Shown: positions 22,436-34,434 of the stretch, piece after piece
Layout of the letters: each line of letters begins with the position of its first letter
Numbering within the stretch: position 1 is the stretch's first letter
Origin: Neoechinorhynchus agilis
Taxonomy: Eukaryota > Acanthocephala
Reading direction: 5' to 3'
Assembly (NCBI GenBank): GCA_051530055.1
Contig: JBMGUZ010000004.1
Location: 1 to 64,000 of the forward strand
Length of the DNA: 64,000 bases
The notes under the pieces: model-generated
What the model was told of the DNA's origin: nothing
Database searches by the model: none
What the model saw: the letters and a program-made list of their open reading frames with translations, nothing else
Translations under genes and position numbers: made by a program

Positions 22436-23575
22436 TTGAACAAATTACTAGTTTCCCAATGCCCGACATATTATGGCTTAGTCTGCTCGTGTCGCAAATC
22501 GAATTTATTTTATTCGTGGCAAACTCAACAACATGAGATTAGCCCTTGAAATGGAGAAGATGATATCTAAGGCCAAATTTACCGGAATCACAATTCCATT
22601 ATGGAAAGTAGAAGCATTGCTACATAAAGGAAACAGAATTAAACGCACTAACTTGCCCCAGCGACTGATCTTAGCGATGAATAATCTTAATCGAATTAAG
22701 GAGATACGTATCATGAAGTTGGACAAAGGCAGAGGTTTCTGTATTGTAGATGAAGAACATTGTGTAGATATTCATTTAGGAATTAATTATGATGGTGAAC
22801 TGAAGGAAAAAATTATGAATATATTAATCAGAATTTTCGACCAATGCATTTGTCTTCTTCAGTGATTGTTAGTAAGTTTTACACTAACTGTACTGAAGAA
22901 GACCAACGCATTGGTCGAAAATTCTGATTAATATATTCATAATTTTTTTCTTCAGTTCACCATCATAATTATGATGAAGAACACTACCATAGAATGGCTG
23001 TGGATATCTTATCGGTTCCAGAGTTCCGATCTAATAATGTATGACCCACTAAAAAGCGAGGAAATATCTTCAACCAATATCTACTAACACTAAAGAAGCA
23101 TGGAAGGATTGATGAGCAAATATACCAAAAACATCGTTCCAACAACGGACTTACACCTAACATGTACTTATTGGCAAAAGTACAGAAGTCCCCACTAAAG
23201 GCTCGGCCAATTATTGCATCGCATTCTGCATATAATACGTAAACAGCTTGATATTGGCTACCATGTTAAGAAACTCAGTGCCTCCGGACGAGCACACAGC
23301 GTCATCAAGTGTGGAGTTACAAGGGAGATTGAATTCGCACGCATGTGCAGAATATAGAATGATTTTTGCTGATGTCAAACTTCGAAGGCAAGAGCTATGA
23401 TCAAGTAGATGGTTTGTGCTTGGGGAAGGGGGAGTCCACTTGCCCCAGTTCTAACCGAATTGTTCATGCGCGAATGGGAGGCTAGGAACGTTTCAAGCCT
23501 ACCTGGGGTGAAGTTCCGGTAGAGAAACGTATATGGCACTTTTATCTTAGTCGATGAAATCACAGAACCGGAAAA
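22436..23575 (+). mobile_element. Penelope-like retroelement fragment (RT region)
   Basis: Translated blocks fit Penelope-like RT. An N-terminal region holds LPQRLILAMNNLNRIKEIRI followed by LDKGRGFCIVDEEH (22533-22751). LTLKKHGRIDEQIYQKHR and YLLAKVQKSPLKARPIIASH (about 23085-23220) match the Y-lPKiHK..PlRPI block. A later block resembling DQVDGLCLGKG leads into LFMREW in a neighbouring frame (about 23395-23490), corresponding to the GxxMGSPLAP motif. At least three frame changes and several stops make it dead. The first segment is interrupted by a foldback insertion. No GIY-YIG domain follows here, but one lies at 60160-60370 on the other strand. Confidence 0.72.
22755..22974. mobile_element. 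Foldback insertion (about 80-bp inverted arms) in the Penelope element
   Basis: The arms are 22787-22868 and 22893-22972. ATTATGATGGTGAACTGAAG on the left returns as its complement CTTCAGTTCACCATCATAAT on the right, and CAGAATTTTCGACCAATGCA is mirrored across a loop of about 25 bp. The insertion is flanked by ATGAAGAACA on both sides (22751 and 22976), a plausible 10-11 bp target duplication. With no coding capacity it looks like a MITE or foldback element, superfamily unknown. Confidence 0.7.
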
Positions 23576-24700
23576 TTTTTCTCACGTGCTGAATTAGAAG
23601 CACAGCAACATTCAATGGGCAGTGGACGGAGAATCATAATGCGATCTTTTTTGGACGTTTCGATAACGCGACGTAGCAAATCGCATTTGTTTGATTCGTA
23701 AAAAGTCGTCAACAAAATTTGAGAACATCGGTGCAATCACCGCATAGGATATACCTTAAAAAGCATACAAGGTCTAACATGCTTAATCGCTTAAATTATT
23801 TATTTCTGATGTTTTTATGAACGTCAATAGGTAAACTAAAACAAAGATGACGATAGCGACAAAACCCTTTATATGAGGGTTAAATCAGCATAAAAAGTTG
23901 ATCAAGGAAAGGTTTATTAACTACAAATTAATTGCTGTTTTTGATATTGATAATAACGGTTGCTTTTAAAAGAAATTAAAGACGAAAACCAAAAGAACTT
24001 TTAAAGCTGTCGCAAATCTGAAAACGGATTTGCAATCAGATCGTCGAGAAGTACTAAATTGACAATACTGTATATGGTGAGTTTTCGTTCTAACGTCGCA
24101 AATCGCATTTGTAAAATTCGTGATATAAATACGTTAATTAATTTATAATTAAATAACTTTTTTCCTATCAACGTTTAAGGCTTATTTAACATGCATTAAC
24201 TGTTTTTTTGTTGCTATGCTCATCTATGTCTTTAGTTTACCTATCGAAGTTAATGAAAGACACCAGAAATAAGTAATGACACCGATTAAGCTGGTAAGAC
24301 CTAATAAGCTTTTTTGGGTATTTCTGATGCGGTGCTTTCAATGATGTTATCGAATTTTGTTGGCATTTGCAGATTTAGCGACCTTTCACGTTTGTGACTT
24401 TTGATGAATTGAACAAATGCGATTTGCGACGTTAATACGAAAGCCAACAATATGCAGTAGTATCTATTTAGTACTTCTCGACGCGCTAACTCGAAATCCG
24501 TTTTCAGATTTGCGATAGCTTCAGTAGTTCTTTAGTTATTCATCTTTAAGTTTTCTAGCAAACAACCGTGATTATTGATATCAAAACATCAAATAATTTA
24601 CATTTAAATAACTTTTTCTCTATCAACTTTCAACGCTGATTGCACCTGCATATGCTGTTTTTAGTTTCTATGCTCGTCTATCTCTTTAGTTTACCTATTG
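23576..24700. repeat. Diverged 453-bp-type repeats in both orientations
   Basis: Plus-strand motifs such as AATCTGAAAACGGATTTGCA (about 24015) and minus-strand motifs such as CTAACTCGAAATCCG (about 24488) and GATTTAGCGACCTTTCACG (about 24372) show units related to the 453-bp repeat. They are much more diverged and arranged head to head around about 24150-24230. No protein-coding signal was found. Confidence 0.6.
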
Positions 24701-24895
24701 AAGTTGGCCGCGAACGGGAAAACCTGAACCGCCGGGACGAATTGGCAGGGAGCATGGACCTCTTGTGAACTCCCTTTGTGTGTTTTAGATTATCAAGGAA
24801 CCTGAAGAAGGCGTGAGGCGCCGAAATATCGGATTCAATAAAAGATTGTGTGTGTCCCTCAACGTCTAAAAAATCAAAAACCATTAATCAATAAT
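24701..24895 (+). repeat. Retroelement end with hammerhead-like motif
   Basis: Contains CTGAAGAAGGCGTGAGGCGC followed by CGAAATATC (24802-24830). This fits the hammerhead core CUGANGA, short stem, GAAA with a GGCG/CGCC stem, except for one extra unpaired A. Such motifs are known from the terminal repeats of Penelope-like elements, which suits the Penelope RT fragment 1.2 kb upstream. The segment ends at the inverted satellite. Confidence 0.5.
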
Positions 24896-25297
24896 GTTTT
24901 CCAAAAGCGCGTCTAAATAAAGGTGAAACACTAAGAGTGAATACACGAATGCGTTTTCAATTCTCTTGTTTTTATTGATAATGTCTTCCAAAAGCGCGTC
25001 TAAATTAGAGTGAAACACTACAAGTGAGTACACTAATGCGTTTTTATATCTCAAGTTTTTATTTGATTGATAATGTTTTCCAAAAGCGCGTCTAAGTTAG
25101 AGTGAAACACTACAAGTGAGTACACTAATGCGTTTTTATATCTCAAGATTTTATTTGATTGATAATGTTTTCCAAAAGCGCGTCTAAATTAAAGCGAAGC
25201 ACTAAGAGTGAGTACACGATTGCGTTTTCAAATCTCTTGTTTTTATTTGATTGATAATGTTTTCCAAAAGCGCGTCTAAATTAAAGTGAAGCACCTT
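24896..25297 (-). repeat. 92-bp satellite, about four copies, inverted
   Basis: Units read TTTTCCAAAAGCGCGTCTAA on the plus strand, the complement of the 1896-6282 satellite, repeating at about 92-bp spacing. The array stops at about 25297, where the RTE-type LINE begins without any intervening sequence. Confidence 0.93.
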
Positions 25298-25487
25298 TTA
25301 CGATGATCGGACTCGATGTTACTGATTCTTGTCGGTCACGTAAAAGAAGCAGCTCTGGCGATGCGGCAGCGAACGGGAGCAACAAAATCATCCAGTGCAA
25401 CGGAAAAAGCGAGGGCGTCGTAGCTCTCGCCGACGACTTGAGTGTTGAAATGAGCGAAACTGTCGCCAGAGGCAACGAAAGCGTCAG

Positions 25488-25823
25488 TTGAAGCTCATCA
25501 CCGTGTTGGGTACGGACTGTTCAGGTGGTGCTGACAGCCGTAAGCCCTCTGACCCAGCTATTTTAGATAGGAGAGAATTACGAATCGGATCCTTGAATTG
25601 TAGGAGTCTGCGAGCGCAATGGTGTAAGGGAACCCTGGCCAAATTGGCAAGGGACGCCAGAATGGATCTTGTGTTTTTACAAGAATTGCGCATAAGAGGC
25701 CAGTCAGACACAGACGTAAACCAGGAGGATTTAGGAGGAGGCTGGTCATTATGTTACCTATCGGCGGGCAGTCGAGGAAATGGAGGTGTAGACGTTTGTT
25801 TATCACCCCGCCTCCGAAACTGA
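25488..25823 (+). pseudogene. RTE LINE endonuclease, first part
   Basis: A 111-codon frame with the start of the AP-endonuclease-like domain: RIGSLNCRSLRAQWCKGTL, then DLVFLQELRI with the catalytic glutamate, then GGWSLCYLSAGSRGNGGVDV. The rest of the domain (GVYSPTTSSDEEA, AGDFNAILPHSERS) follows at about 25890-26040 in another frame, so the domain is interrupted. The role is nicking of target DNA for target-primed reverse transcription. Confidence 0.8.
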
Positions 25824-26875
25824 GCACTATGCAGTACTATAACTAACCGAATCCTTCGTGTCAGCAAAAAGCTTCGGTCGAGAAATCTCTATGCTTTTGG
25901 CGTATATTCACCGACCACCTCGTCGGATGAAGAGGCGGTTGAAGGATTTTATGGGAATCTAGCCGAAGCATTAGATGATGTACCGAACAGAGACGCCCTC
26001 CTAATAGCCGGTGACTTCAACGCAATTTTACCGCATTCCGAAAGATCGCTATATGTGTTGAAAGGCGAGAATCGGAACAGCCGGTACTTGGTTGAGGCAC
26101 TGGAGCGGCATGATCTCGTGTCTGCTAACACTTTATTCCGGAAGCGTCCGTGGCGTTTTGCGACGTTTATGGGTTAAAAGAATCGGTCCAAACATGTCAT
26201 GGGAAAAAATCCCAAGAGACGCTTAGCTCAGCTTGACCATGGATCAAAAATGCTAACACGTTCACAGTTGATGGGCTGCCAACCGTCCACAAGTTGGTGA
26301 TGTGTCAATTGAGCATGAGTGACTCGTTGTTCCGTGCGCCTCAGCATCCTCCACGTCCGTTCTATGGCGCCCTCGCTAATGAGGAGAAGAGGAGAGTTCG
26401 ATATCGAACTAGAAAATGAACTAAGTTTGATGCCAGCTGCTGAAACGGATATTGATTTTTATTACAAGTCAATCTGCGACGCAGTGACCGAAGCGGCCGA
26501 GAAAACCCCCCAAAAATGGGCGTTTAAAAGCTGCAAAGGTTATATGGCAGGAGGACTGTGAATTTATGGCAATGGCTGAGTAGATCAAAACTCTAAGAAA
26601 AAGAGGAAAACGATCTGAGGCTCCCATTGCAAGTCTTGAACTTGCCAACCTCTGTAATGAAAAGCAAAAGGCTTCGATAGAGGATGCAGTTCGTTGGATC
26701 GCATATAAGGAAGGTTTTGTTCGTACCTCCTTAGCATGGAGAGCGATAAACATTATCACAGGAAGACCCCAAAGACAGCCAAATTTGATTCAACGTCCCT
26801 CCCCGGAAATCAGAAAAAAAGAGAATCGCAAATTATTTTGCGGAAATTCTCAATTCGCCATTATCGTCTTTCGAA

Positions 26876-27490
26876 GTGAATCCTGCACTTCCAAAAGGCA
26901 CAATCGTCCCAAGCACAGAGGCATACTTCACTGGACCGTTTTCCGTGAAGGAAGCGATCGCTGCGGCGAAAATGATGCGTGCGGGACGTGTATTAGGCCC
27001 AGATGGAATAATGGTAGAGGTACTGAGGTTTGAATCTATTGCCAGAAAAATCATACTGATAATGATTGGCATAATGAATGGTGGCTCAGTACCTCAAATC
27101 TGGCAAACGGCGCATTTAACAATGATCCCCAACAAATGCTGCTCGACAAAGGTGGAGGACTACAGAGATATATCCTTGATGTCCAACACGGCAAAACTTT
27201 TCAGCAGCATTTTGAGACGCCGAATTCAGCCAATCCTCGAGCCGTTTCAAAGAATTGAACAGAACGGCTTCAGGAAAGGTAGAGGCACCACAGAGCACAT
27301 ATTGGCTTTGAGGAAGATCCTCGAGGAGGTACGAATTCATCAAACGGATGTGTCGCTGTTATTTGTTGATTTCCGTCGAGCTTTCGATTCGGTAAATCGA
27401 ACGATGATTGGCGGTAACCTAAAGGAGTCACATCCTTTATGGCATTATATAAAAACACAAGGTCCGCCATCAAGACAGCTGACGGTTTGA
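26876..27490 (+). pseudogene. RTE LINE reverse transcriptase, fingers and palm
   Basis: A 204-codon frame with GRVLGPDGIMVEVLR (motif 0/1 region), YRDISLMSNTAKLFSSILRR, EQNGFRKGRGTTEHILALRK and motif A LLFVDFRRAFDSVNR. It then loses frame just before motif B. The first catalytic aspartate is present in FVDF. Motif C, further on, has lost its first aspartate (YAGD). The order and wording of these blocks place it in the RTE clade. Confidence 0.85.
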
Positions 27491-27785
27491 CAGAATACTT
27501 TTCCACCACTTCAGGTGTTTTGCAGGGCGACACATTGGCTAGTTTCCTCTTCATCTTAGTGCTTGATTGGGTAATGAGATGGACACTACCGAATGATGAG
27601 ATGAATTTCTTCTGATGAGGATAAAAGTTCGCAGGTACCCTGGGATACGCGCCTCCTACATGGCATATGCCGGCGACATCGTATTGATGTCCTCAACAGT
27701 CGAAGGGGCCCAACGCATGCTAAATCGACTGTGCGATAGGGCGAGTATGATTGGTCATACCATCAACTAGAAAAAGACGGAATTC

Positions 27786-28415
27786 TTGACGATTCCGCAT
27801 GTCGCGCATGCAGTCTCTGGCGAAGGGCCGAATGGCGTTGGGCAATTAAAACAGATAGAGCGGTATTTCTATCTGGGAGCTGTCGTTCCTGAAGTGAGTG
27901 CGGATGTCAGCCGACGGAGAGCTATTGCATGGAGAACAATAGGGCAACTTAAGCCACTGTTTGGCAGTGAGTCTTTGCCAGATGAACTCCGTTCGCAGCT
28001 GTTCAGGGCTCTAACTGAGAGCATTCTCTGCTACAATGCAGAGACGTGGACACTGTCGCCAACGGCGACGAGTCAGTATGACCAAAATCATTCATCTCTC
28101 TTACGTACGGCGTTTAAGGTCAGATGGTCAGATAAAGTGACCAACAAAGCACTGTATATGAGAGCCGGAGTCCAACCGCGCAGTGAATATTTGCGCCGCA
28201 GACGACTGCAGTTATCGGGCAATATAATTCGGTCTGAGGCATCTTGCCCACAGGTCGTGCAACAGTTCCTTTTCTGGAAGCCAACGACATTGTATCGTAA
28301 AGGCAAAGGAAACTGTCGTACATACGATCACCTGAATTTAAGAGACGCGAATTGCCCGCATAACAGGACTGCTGTCCTGTATTTTAGATCCCTTGCGGAG
28401 TCTAATTCTATCTGA
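27786..28415 (+). pseudogene. RTE LINE C-terminal domain
   Basis: A 209-codon frame with IERYFYLGAVVPE, RRAIAWRTIGQLKPLFGS, LCYNAETWTLSPT, KVTNKALYMRAGVQPRSEYL and RRRRLQLSGNIIRSE. This is the arrangement seen after the RT in RTE elements (Y-LG-V, AETWTL, RRRRLRWLGH). It ends close to the element's 3' tail. Confidence 0.82.
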
Positions 28416-28470
28416 CGGGCTTATACCTACGGTGCAACATATGAAAGTACCGTTGCACACAATACAATAC

Positions 28471-28825
28471 AATTTAGAGGGGCAAAATGCTTGAACGTGA
28501 GAAATCTCGCTAGAAGTGATTGAGAGTGAGAGGGGACCCGGTGCATACGTAATGATTGTAAGATCATCAGCATACAAGAAGTATTTAGAATAAGAAAAGG
28601 GTGGAATAAGATCGTTCAAGAAAACGTTGAAAAGAATGGGGGAGAAAACAGCTCTTCGAGAACTCTCTTGTTGATTGCTAAGGTGTTCGGGTGATGCTCC
28701 CTATTTCGATAACTTGTAATCTATTGTTTAGCAAAGAATTTCAAGCATTTGATTTGCCAGGCGCCACGACCAAATTTAAAGCATGTGTCAAGGAGAAGAT
28801 TGATCGGCGGAATCAGAAAAAATAG
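28471..28825 (-). pseudogene. CR1/Jockey-like LINE fragment
   Basis: On the minus strand, SKYFLYADDLTIIT (RT motif C), then SLSITSSEISHVQAFCPSK. The same sequence continues at higher coordinates into NNRLQVIE-type sequence. It is nearly identical to 39780-40145 and related to 62240-62520. It starts just after the RTE tail. It is a fragment only, without endonuclease. Confidence 0.72.
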
Positions 28826-29667
28826 GCCTTCCGATTTACGTTCGAAAATGTCTATTGGGTAGGAGGTCCTTCGAGTTGGGCATCTTTTTCAAGGAGCTGA
28901 TTTCTGTATTCGAATTAAGGAGAGCGAGCAATTGCATTCTTACTCCGGGATTAAGTGAACCTTTTTAAGATAAGGCGTAAGTTTGTCATCCTCCGCCGCA
29001 AAGTAAGCTTGCAAGTTTTTGAAACTAAGTCCTTTTTCACCAATCGTTCCATCTGGTTGAAAACAGATTTTATATGCTGCCAGCTTTACAAATCGATTAT
29101 AAATTTTCATTCTGAGAAACTTAAAACTGACCCTTTAAATCAATAATGAATATTTTTCGTGGAATGCCTTTAAAAAAGAATAAAATCCATGAAAATTTAA
29201 AGACTTCGAGCAAGCAGACTACATTACTAATTGTCACAAATTATTTCGATTAAAAAATGAAGATTAAAATTTAAACGTGCGCCAAATAATTTCACGGACT
29301 ATATTTCTTCCGTTTTTTGTACATTGCAAATCGCCGTCTGTTTCTTATCGCTGCTTGTACATTCCGCGCATCGTTCTGTTGTGTTCGCTGATGAATTGAG
29401 CGATTTTGGAGCTGATGGTTTTTTGACCTTTGTAATGAGGACCCGCGATAGCGCCTCTGAGTATCAATGAACGTGAGTAATTTTTTGAAAATAAATAGAA
29501 ACTTATTTTCCACTATTAATGGAGGCTTCCGATCGGCGGAGAATATCTCTCTAAATCTCAAGAAACCTTGTATCTTGGATGGAGATTATTGTTGATTAGC
29601 TCATCCACCACGATCTCATACGCAGATGCCCTTCACACCTGCGTTTTGACTGTGGCGTACTATTCAA
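28826..29667 (-). repeat. Composite repeat CR, copy 3
   Basis: On the minus strand it begins beside a 28S stub with CACAGTCAAAACGCAGGTGT (R2: PQSKRRCEG), then ATCTCCATCCAAGATACAAG and GAGATTTAGAGAGATATTCT, then the CR body. It ends through CAAGGAGCTGATTTCTGTAT-type sequence on the plus strand at about 28890. The section 28826-29310 closely matches 42326-42812. Confidence 0.82.
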
Positions 29668-29669
29668 CA

Positions 29670-29701
<32 letters not shown>
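29668..29701 (-). pseudogene. 28S stub, 3' flank of R2-7
   Basis: Minus strand TAGCCAAATGCCTCGTCATC then TAATTAGTGACGTG: 34 bp of the R2 downstream target, immediately after the R2-7 3' end. It is followed by composite repeat copy 3 instead of more 28S. Confidence 0.93.
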
Positions 29702-29748
29702 AGGTCGAATTTATTTGTTTATAACAAATAGGTGCTGTTACAATCTTT

Positions 29749-30207
29749 TTAATCTTTGGCTTGATTTCGTTCTTCGGTTGCTTTCGTGATTTTTCTTTTA
29801 TTATTATTTTTTGAGCTGCTTAACAATTGTAAATTGTTTTCATGTCCCATATAATTGTTGTATGCTTGAATGGACTGCTCCGCTGCTGTTTGTGTCATGT
29901 TTAACGCGGTCTTTTTGGCTAAGTTGAACTCGCGTAATCTTTTCAATAGTGCCGGCGAGTACGTTTCTCTTCTTCCAACTGCTAACACAATAGTCTTAAC
30001 GTCGTGTTTTTTAAATTGTATTGGGCCGCCACGTTCTCAACGATTACTTTGTACTTATTTTCCTTCTCGGCAATTATATTTTCCTCTCGCTCGCTTGTCG
30101 TTTCGTAATATACCGCGAAATCGATTATGTTTGCTTGCCATCAGCAGAACGTCATCGGCGTATACAAGATGCGACAGACGTACGTGTCCTTTAAGCTGAA
30201 CACCTAT
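29749..30207 (-). pseudogene. R2-7 C-terminal part: YADD joined to endonuclease
   Basis: Minus strand from the gypsy insertion: GVQLKGHVRLSHLVYADDVL, then at about 30120 in another frame IIDFAVYYETTSE (end of the endonuclease core), then AVGRRETYSPALLKRLREF and KTALNMTQTAAEQSIQAYNN, the conserved R2 tail. The part between YADD and the endonuclease is deleted; in R2-5 it is more than 1 kb. Confidence 0.85.
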
Positions 30208-30208
30208 C

Positions 30209-30324
30209 GTTGACATGGTGGATGAACCAAACAGCATACCAGTTTTTCAACAAAACTGTTTTTGTACAACACACACTATTTTATGCCCATTTACGCTAGC
30301 CCAATCAATAGCGTACTTACCACA
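30209..30324 (-). repeat. 3' LTR of the nested gypsy element
   Basis: Matches 34435-34551 over its whole length with about three differences. On the minus strand it begins TGTGGTAAGTACGC and ends CATGTCAAC. At about 117 bp it is short for a gypsy LTR. Confidence 0.93.
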
Positions 30325-33300
30325 TTTCCTCCCCCGCAAATTCCTAACCTATTTTGCGGTATTCGTCGTACGGCCGTATAGGAGGCCTCCGGCCCTGATT
30401 TCGTGACTTCACCTCCATCTTCTGCATTGAACTCTACCTTCCTTTAAAGTTCTTCCTCTTCAACCTTTATGCTTACATTATCCTTTTCTTGTTCACATTC
30501 TTCGTAGTCTTCTTCCCTTTTCCTCACGAAATCCCCGTGCGCCCTATTTTGCGTTCCGTTTTTATCCACGATTCGATAGGACACCGGTCTTGATCGTTGA
30601 TCCACGACTTCCTTTTGCGATTTCCCAGCTCTTCCTTTTTTCCACCACACTTCATTGCCTTCCCCAAACTCGCGATAACGCCCCTCCGGTCTCTGCCTCT
30701 GTCTTCGCGCTGTCCTGTCTCGCACTGTTTCCTCTGTATTTGGTCTGATATTGTCGAACACTGTATTCATCCTCCTCCCTAACATCATTTCTGCTGGAGT
30801 TTTTCCTGTGATTGCATGAGGCGTGTTTCGGTATGTTTGTAGAAATTCCGTAAGTGCCCTTCGAGTATCCATTCCTTCCCCTACCATTCCGCGTCGTTTA
30901 GGGGTTCCTATGAATCGTTCTACCAACCCATTCGTTTGTGGGTGGTAAGGACTCGCCTTTATGATCTCGATCCCATTTTCTTCGCAAAACGCCTTGAACT
31001 GTTGCGACATAAATTGAGGCCCGTTATCGCTCACAATTTTCTTTGGAGTCCCGAATCGAGCAAATGTTTCCCTCATCCGATCGATCACCACTTCGGATGT
31101 TATTTTGCATGTATTGTAGAACCAAACCTCGGGCCACTTACTCCTTGCATCTACGATCTCCAAATACATCTTGGAGTTTGTCGGTCCTGCCAAATCGTTG
31201 TGCACGCGCTCCCACACTTCCGCCGGACAGTCCCAAGGTATAAGCGGCAGTTGTTGAATATTTGGTCGGGCTATTTGGCACCTTTCGCAACCTTCTACCT
31301 TCCGCCGTATGTCATCTTCTATACCGGGCCACCATGCGTAATATCAGATAGAGCTTTTGTGCCTTCAATTCCTGGATGACCACGATGTAACATATCTAAC
31401 ACTTCCTTTCTCAGAGAAAATGGGATGACAATTCTTTGTAAGTGCATGACAATGCCGTTTTCGCAGGATTACTCATCTGCTCGGGCCGCGAACTGCCTGT
31501 CCGTATCGAGCATCGTTTTCGGCAATCCGAGCTGCAAATATCGTCCAATCCTTACCAGTTGACGATCTTTAATCGATTCCGCTTTCAATCTTGACTTCGT
31601 TAAACCGCAAGCCACCACCTTCTCCTCTTGCACCATTCGTAGCGTTATTGTCTCCTCCTCTGAGTATTTCTGCTTTGGAGGGTCTACCGGAAATCTCGAC
31701 AAAAAATCAGCACATTTATTCTCGACCCCTTGAACATATTCGATCTCAAAGTCGTATTGATTCAAGAACAGGCCCCAGCGTACCAGTCGATTATTCGTCA
31801 TCTTGGACAAATCTCTCCGCATTCCAAAAATATGCTTCAGGGGTTTGTGATCGGTCTCTAAGATGAATCGATGTCCATATAAGAATTGGTGGTACCTCTT
31901 AATCGAGCTGACGATTGCTAAAGCTTCCTTTTCTATAGTCGCGTATTTCTTTTCCGCTGAGGTAAGTGTCCGGGATACAAACATGATCGGTTCTTTGCTC
32001 CCATCTTCCTTCTTATGGAACAATCCCGCACCAATTCCTTCTTCGCTTGCGTCGCATGTCAGCACAGTCATTCTTTTGATATCGAAAGGTACTAGGACCT
32101 TGTGATTTTGGACCGCTCGCTTTACTCCATCGAAGATGTCCTTCTCATACTTTCCCCATTTCCACGGAACTCCTTGTTTCAGTAACGCATACAATCCCCT
32201 GCAGTGAGATTGCAATTCGGGAATGAAGCGTTCTAGATAGTTGACCATACCGATGAACGACTTAAGTTCTTTTTTATTTCGTGGGTATCGCGCCGACGTT
32301 ATCGCAGTCACCTTTTCTCCTTGCGGTTTTATTTTCCCGTCTTCTAAGCTGTGCCCCAAATATCTCACCTGTGCTTCCATAAATCTACATTTATCTCTTT
32401 TGATGCCTATCCCTGCCTCCTCAAGTCGCTCGAGCACTGTCTTTAAATTTTGGAGATGTTCTGCGTCATTCTTTCCGGAGATGATTATATCGTCGAGATA
32501 AGCTCCGGTACTTGGGATATCTATCAACAAATTGTCTATAAATTTCTGGAATATCTGCGGAGCGCAACTTAGTCCGAACGGCATCCTCCGGTACCGGAAC
32601 AATCCCCATGGAGTCGATATATTTAGGAGTTTCCTATGGTCGTCTGCCACCTCTAACTGCAAGTAAGCATCCGATAAATCAATAGTAGAGTACTTCTTGC
32701 CATTCCCCAATCTCTGTAGCATGTCGTCGAAAGTTGGCATATGATAGCTGTCCTGCCTTAAAGCTTTATTGATGGTGATTCTGAAATCCGCACAGATTCG
32801 TATTTGTCCATTACTTTTCTTCGTGATGACCATAGGGGTTCCCCATTCTAAATTTGTGTCGCCTGTCTCCACTCGTTCCAATACCCCCTTGTTCGTCAAT
32901 CGTTCCATTTCTTTAACTACCGCATCCTGTAATGCCCACGGCACTCTCCTCGCTGGTATCCACGTGGGCTGAGCACCGTCTGCAATCGGCAGTGTTACTC
33001 TGAAATTCCTGATGGGGGTACACTTCTCCTCGAAAAGTACTTTAAACTGTTTTAGCATCTCATCCACTCTCTCCTGTACGGGTTTTATTCCCCTGACGAT
33101 CACTGAAGGGGGTAACTCCATATCAAACAGCTTTATCCAGTCAATCCCCCATAAACATCCCTTCGTTCCTTTTACCACGTGCACCACTGTATTCTTCTTT
33201 ATCCCTCTTGTTTCGATTATCACTTTGCACTTGCCCAGACAGTCGATTTCGGATCCTCCAAACGCCTTCAATCGCTTCGTCGCTTTCAAACTCGGCTTTC

Positions 33301-34434
33301 CGATCTTATTCCACATATCCTCGTCGATGATACTAACTTCCGCGCCAGTATCAAAATTCATTGTCACTTGACATCCATCGACCCTCGCCGTTATTTCTGC
33401 TCGATTACCCTCGTAATTTGCAGTGCAGATTAGCCCATAACAACCATAACCTTTCTTAAGTTCCCACTCATCCTCTCTAGGCTGCACTCCTTTTACAGCT
33501 TCTACTTGTCTCACCCCCGCTTTTCTACACATTCGGGCAAAATGTCCGCTAATACCACACTTGTAACATTTTCCTCTACTTGCCGGACATTGAACTTTAT
33601 CTCGATGAACGAATCCGCACTTTCCACATCGATTACCAAACTTCTCTTACAGTTCTTGTACTCGCTTATCCTCTGGTTTCCTTGTGAACCTTTGACTTCT
33701 TATTATTCGATCAACCTCGACCTCTCCTCTTTGATCCGAACGCTCGTTACTTTTTGAATCACATAACATCTCACTCGCCTTTTCTGCTACCTCGATCGCT
33801 TCGGCAATCTTTAAGACTTCCTCCAATGATGCTGAATCCTTGCCTTGCATCGCAGCTTTTCTTAAAGCTTTCAAAGGTGTCACCACGATTATATGATCTT
33901 TAATCCTTTCGTCGATCGCTGATCGTTCATCCTTAACTTCCTTGTTGTAGAAACCGCATCCTCGTGCAGCTCCTCGTAGTGCTGTAGCCCACTCGGCGTG
34001 AGTTTGTCCTTCTGCTTTACGGCATGTACCAAAGAGGTAGCGCGCCGTTATCTGGTGCATTGGCTGTGCTACGTGAGCGTCAATCAGCGACTTGACATCT
34101 ACATAGCTGACTTCGTCGAACGGTCGGCCGGCTACCATCTTCTTTAGCTCTGTGTAAATCTTTGGACCCATCCAGGCCAATAGACAGGATCTACGCTTTT
34201 CTTCGTCGCTTTCTTTGATTCCATTGATTTCCATGTGGGCTTCGACTTGTTCTACGTACTCGGCCCAGTTCTCGACTCCATCGAAAGTGTGGAATGGGGT
34301 TATCTGTGCTCCCCGTATCACATTTTCTGTTCAATCTGGGCCTTGGGCACCCTTTTGACCATCTCTTCCATCCACACCTTTTGCTGTCCCATGATACCCT
34401 CCATCCACGTCTTCCATTTGTCCTCGTCGCCAGA

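Larger units (their letters stand above)
25298..28470 (+). mobile_element. RTE-type LINE, nearly full length, decayed
   Basis: A non-LTR retrotransposon with apurinic-type endonuclease then RT, no LTRs, and a short AC-rich tail (CACAATACAATACAA, about 28457-28471). Endonuclease: LRIGSLNCRSLRAQ (about 25575) with FLQELRI, and LLIAGDFNAILP (GDFN near 26010). RT fingers and palm: 26876-27490. Motif B GVLQGDTLASFLFILVLD is near 27513. Motif C reads YAGD (about 27666) instead of YADD. C-terminal domain: 27786-28415. I count at least six frame changes or stops. The clade call rests on the VFVDF-like LLFVDFRRAFDSVNR, the EQNGFRKGRGTTEHI block and the AETWTLS tail, all typical of RTE. Its 5' end coincides with the satellite edge. 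Confidence 0.85.
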
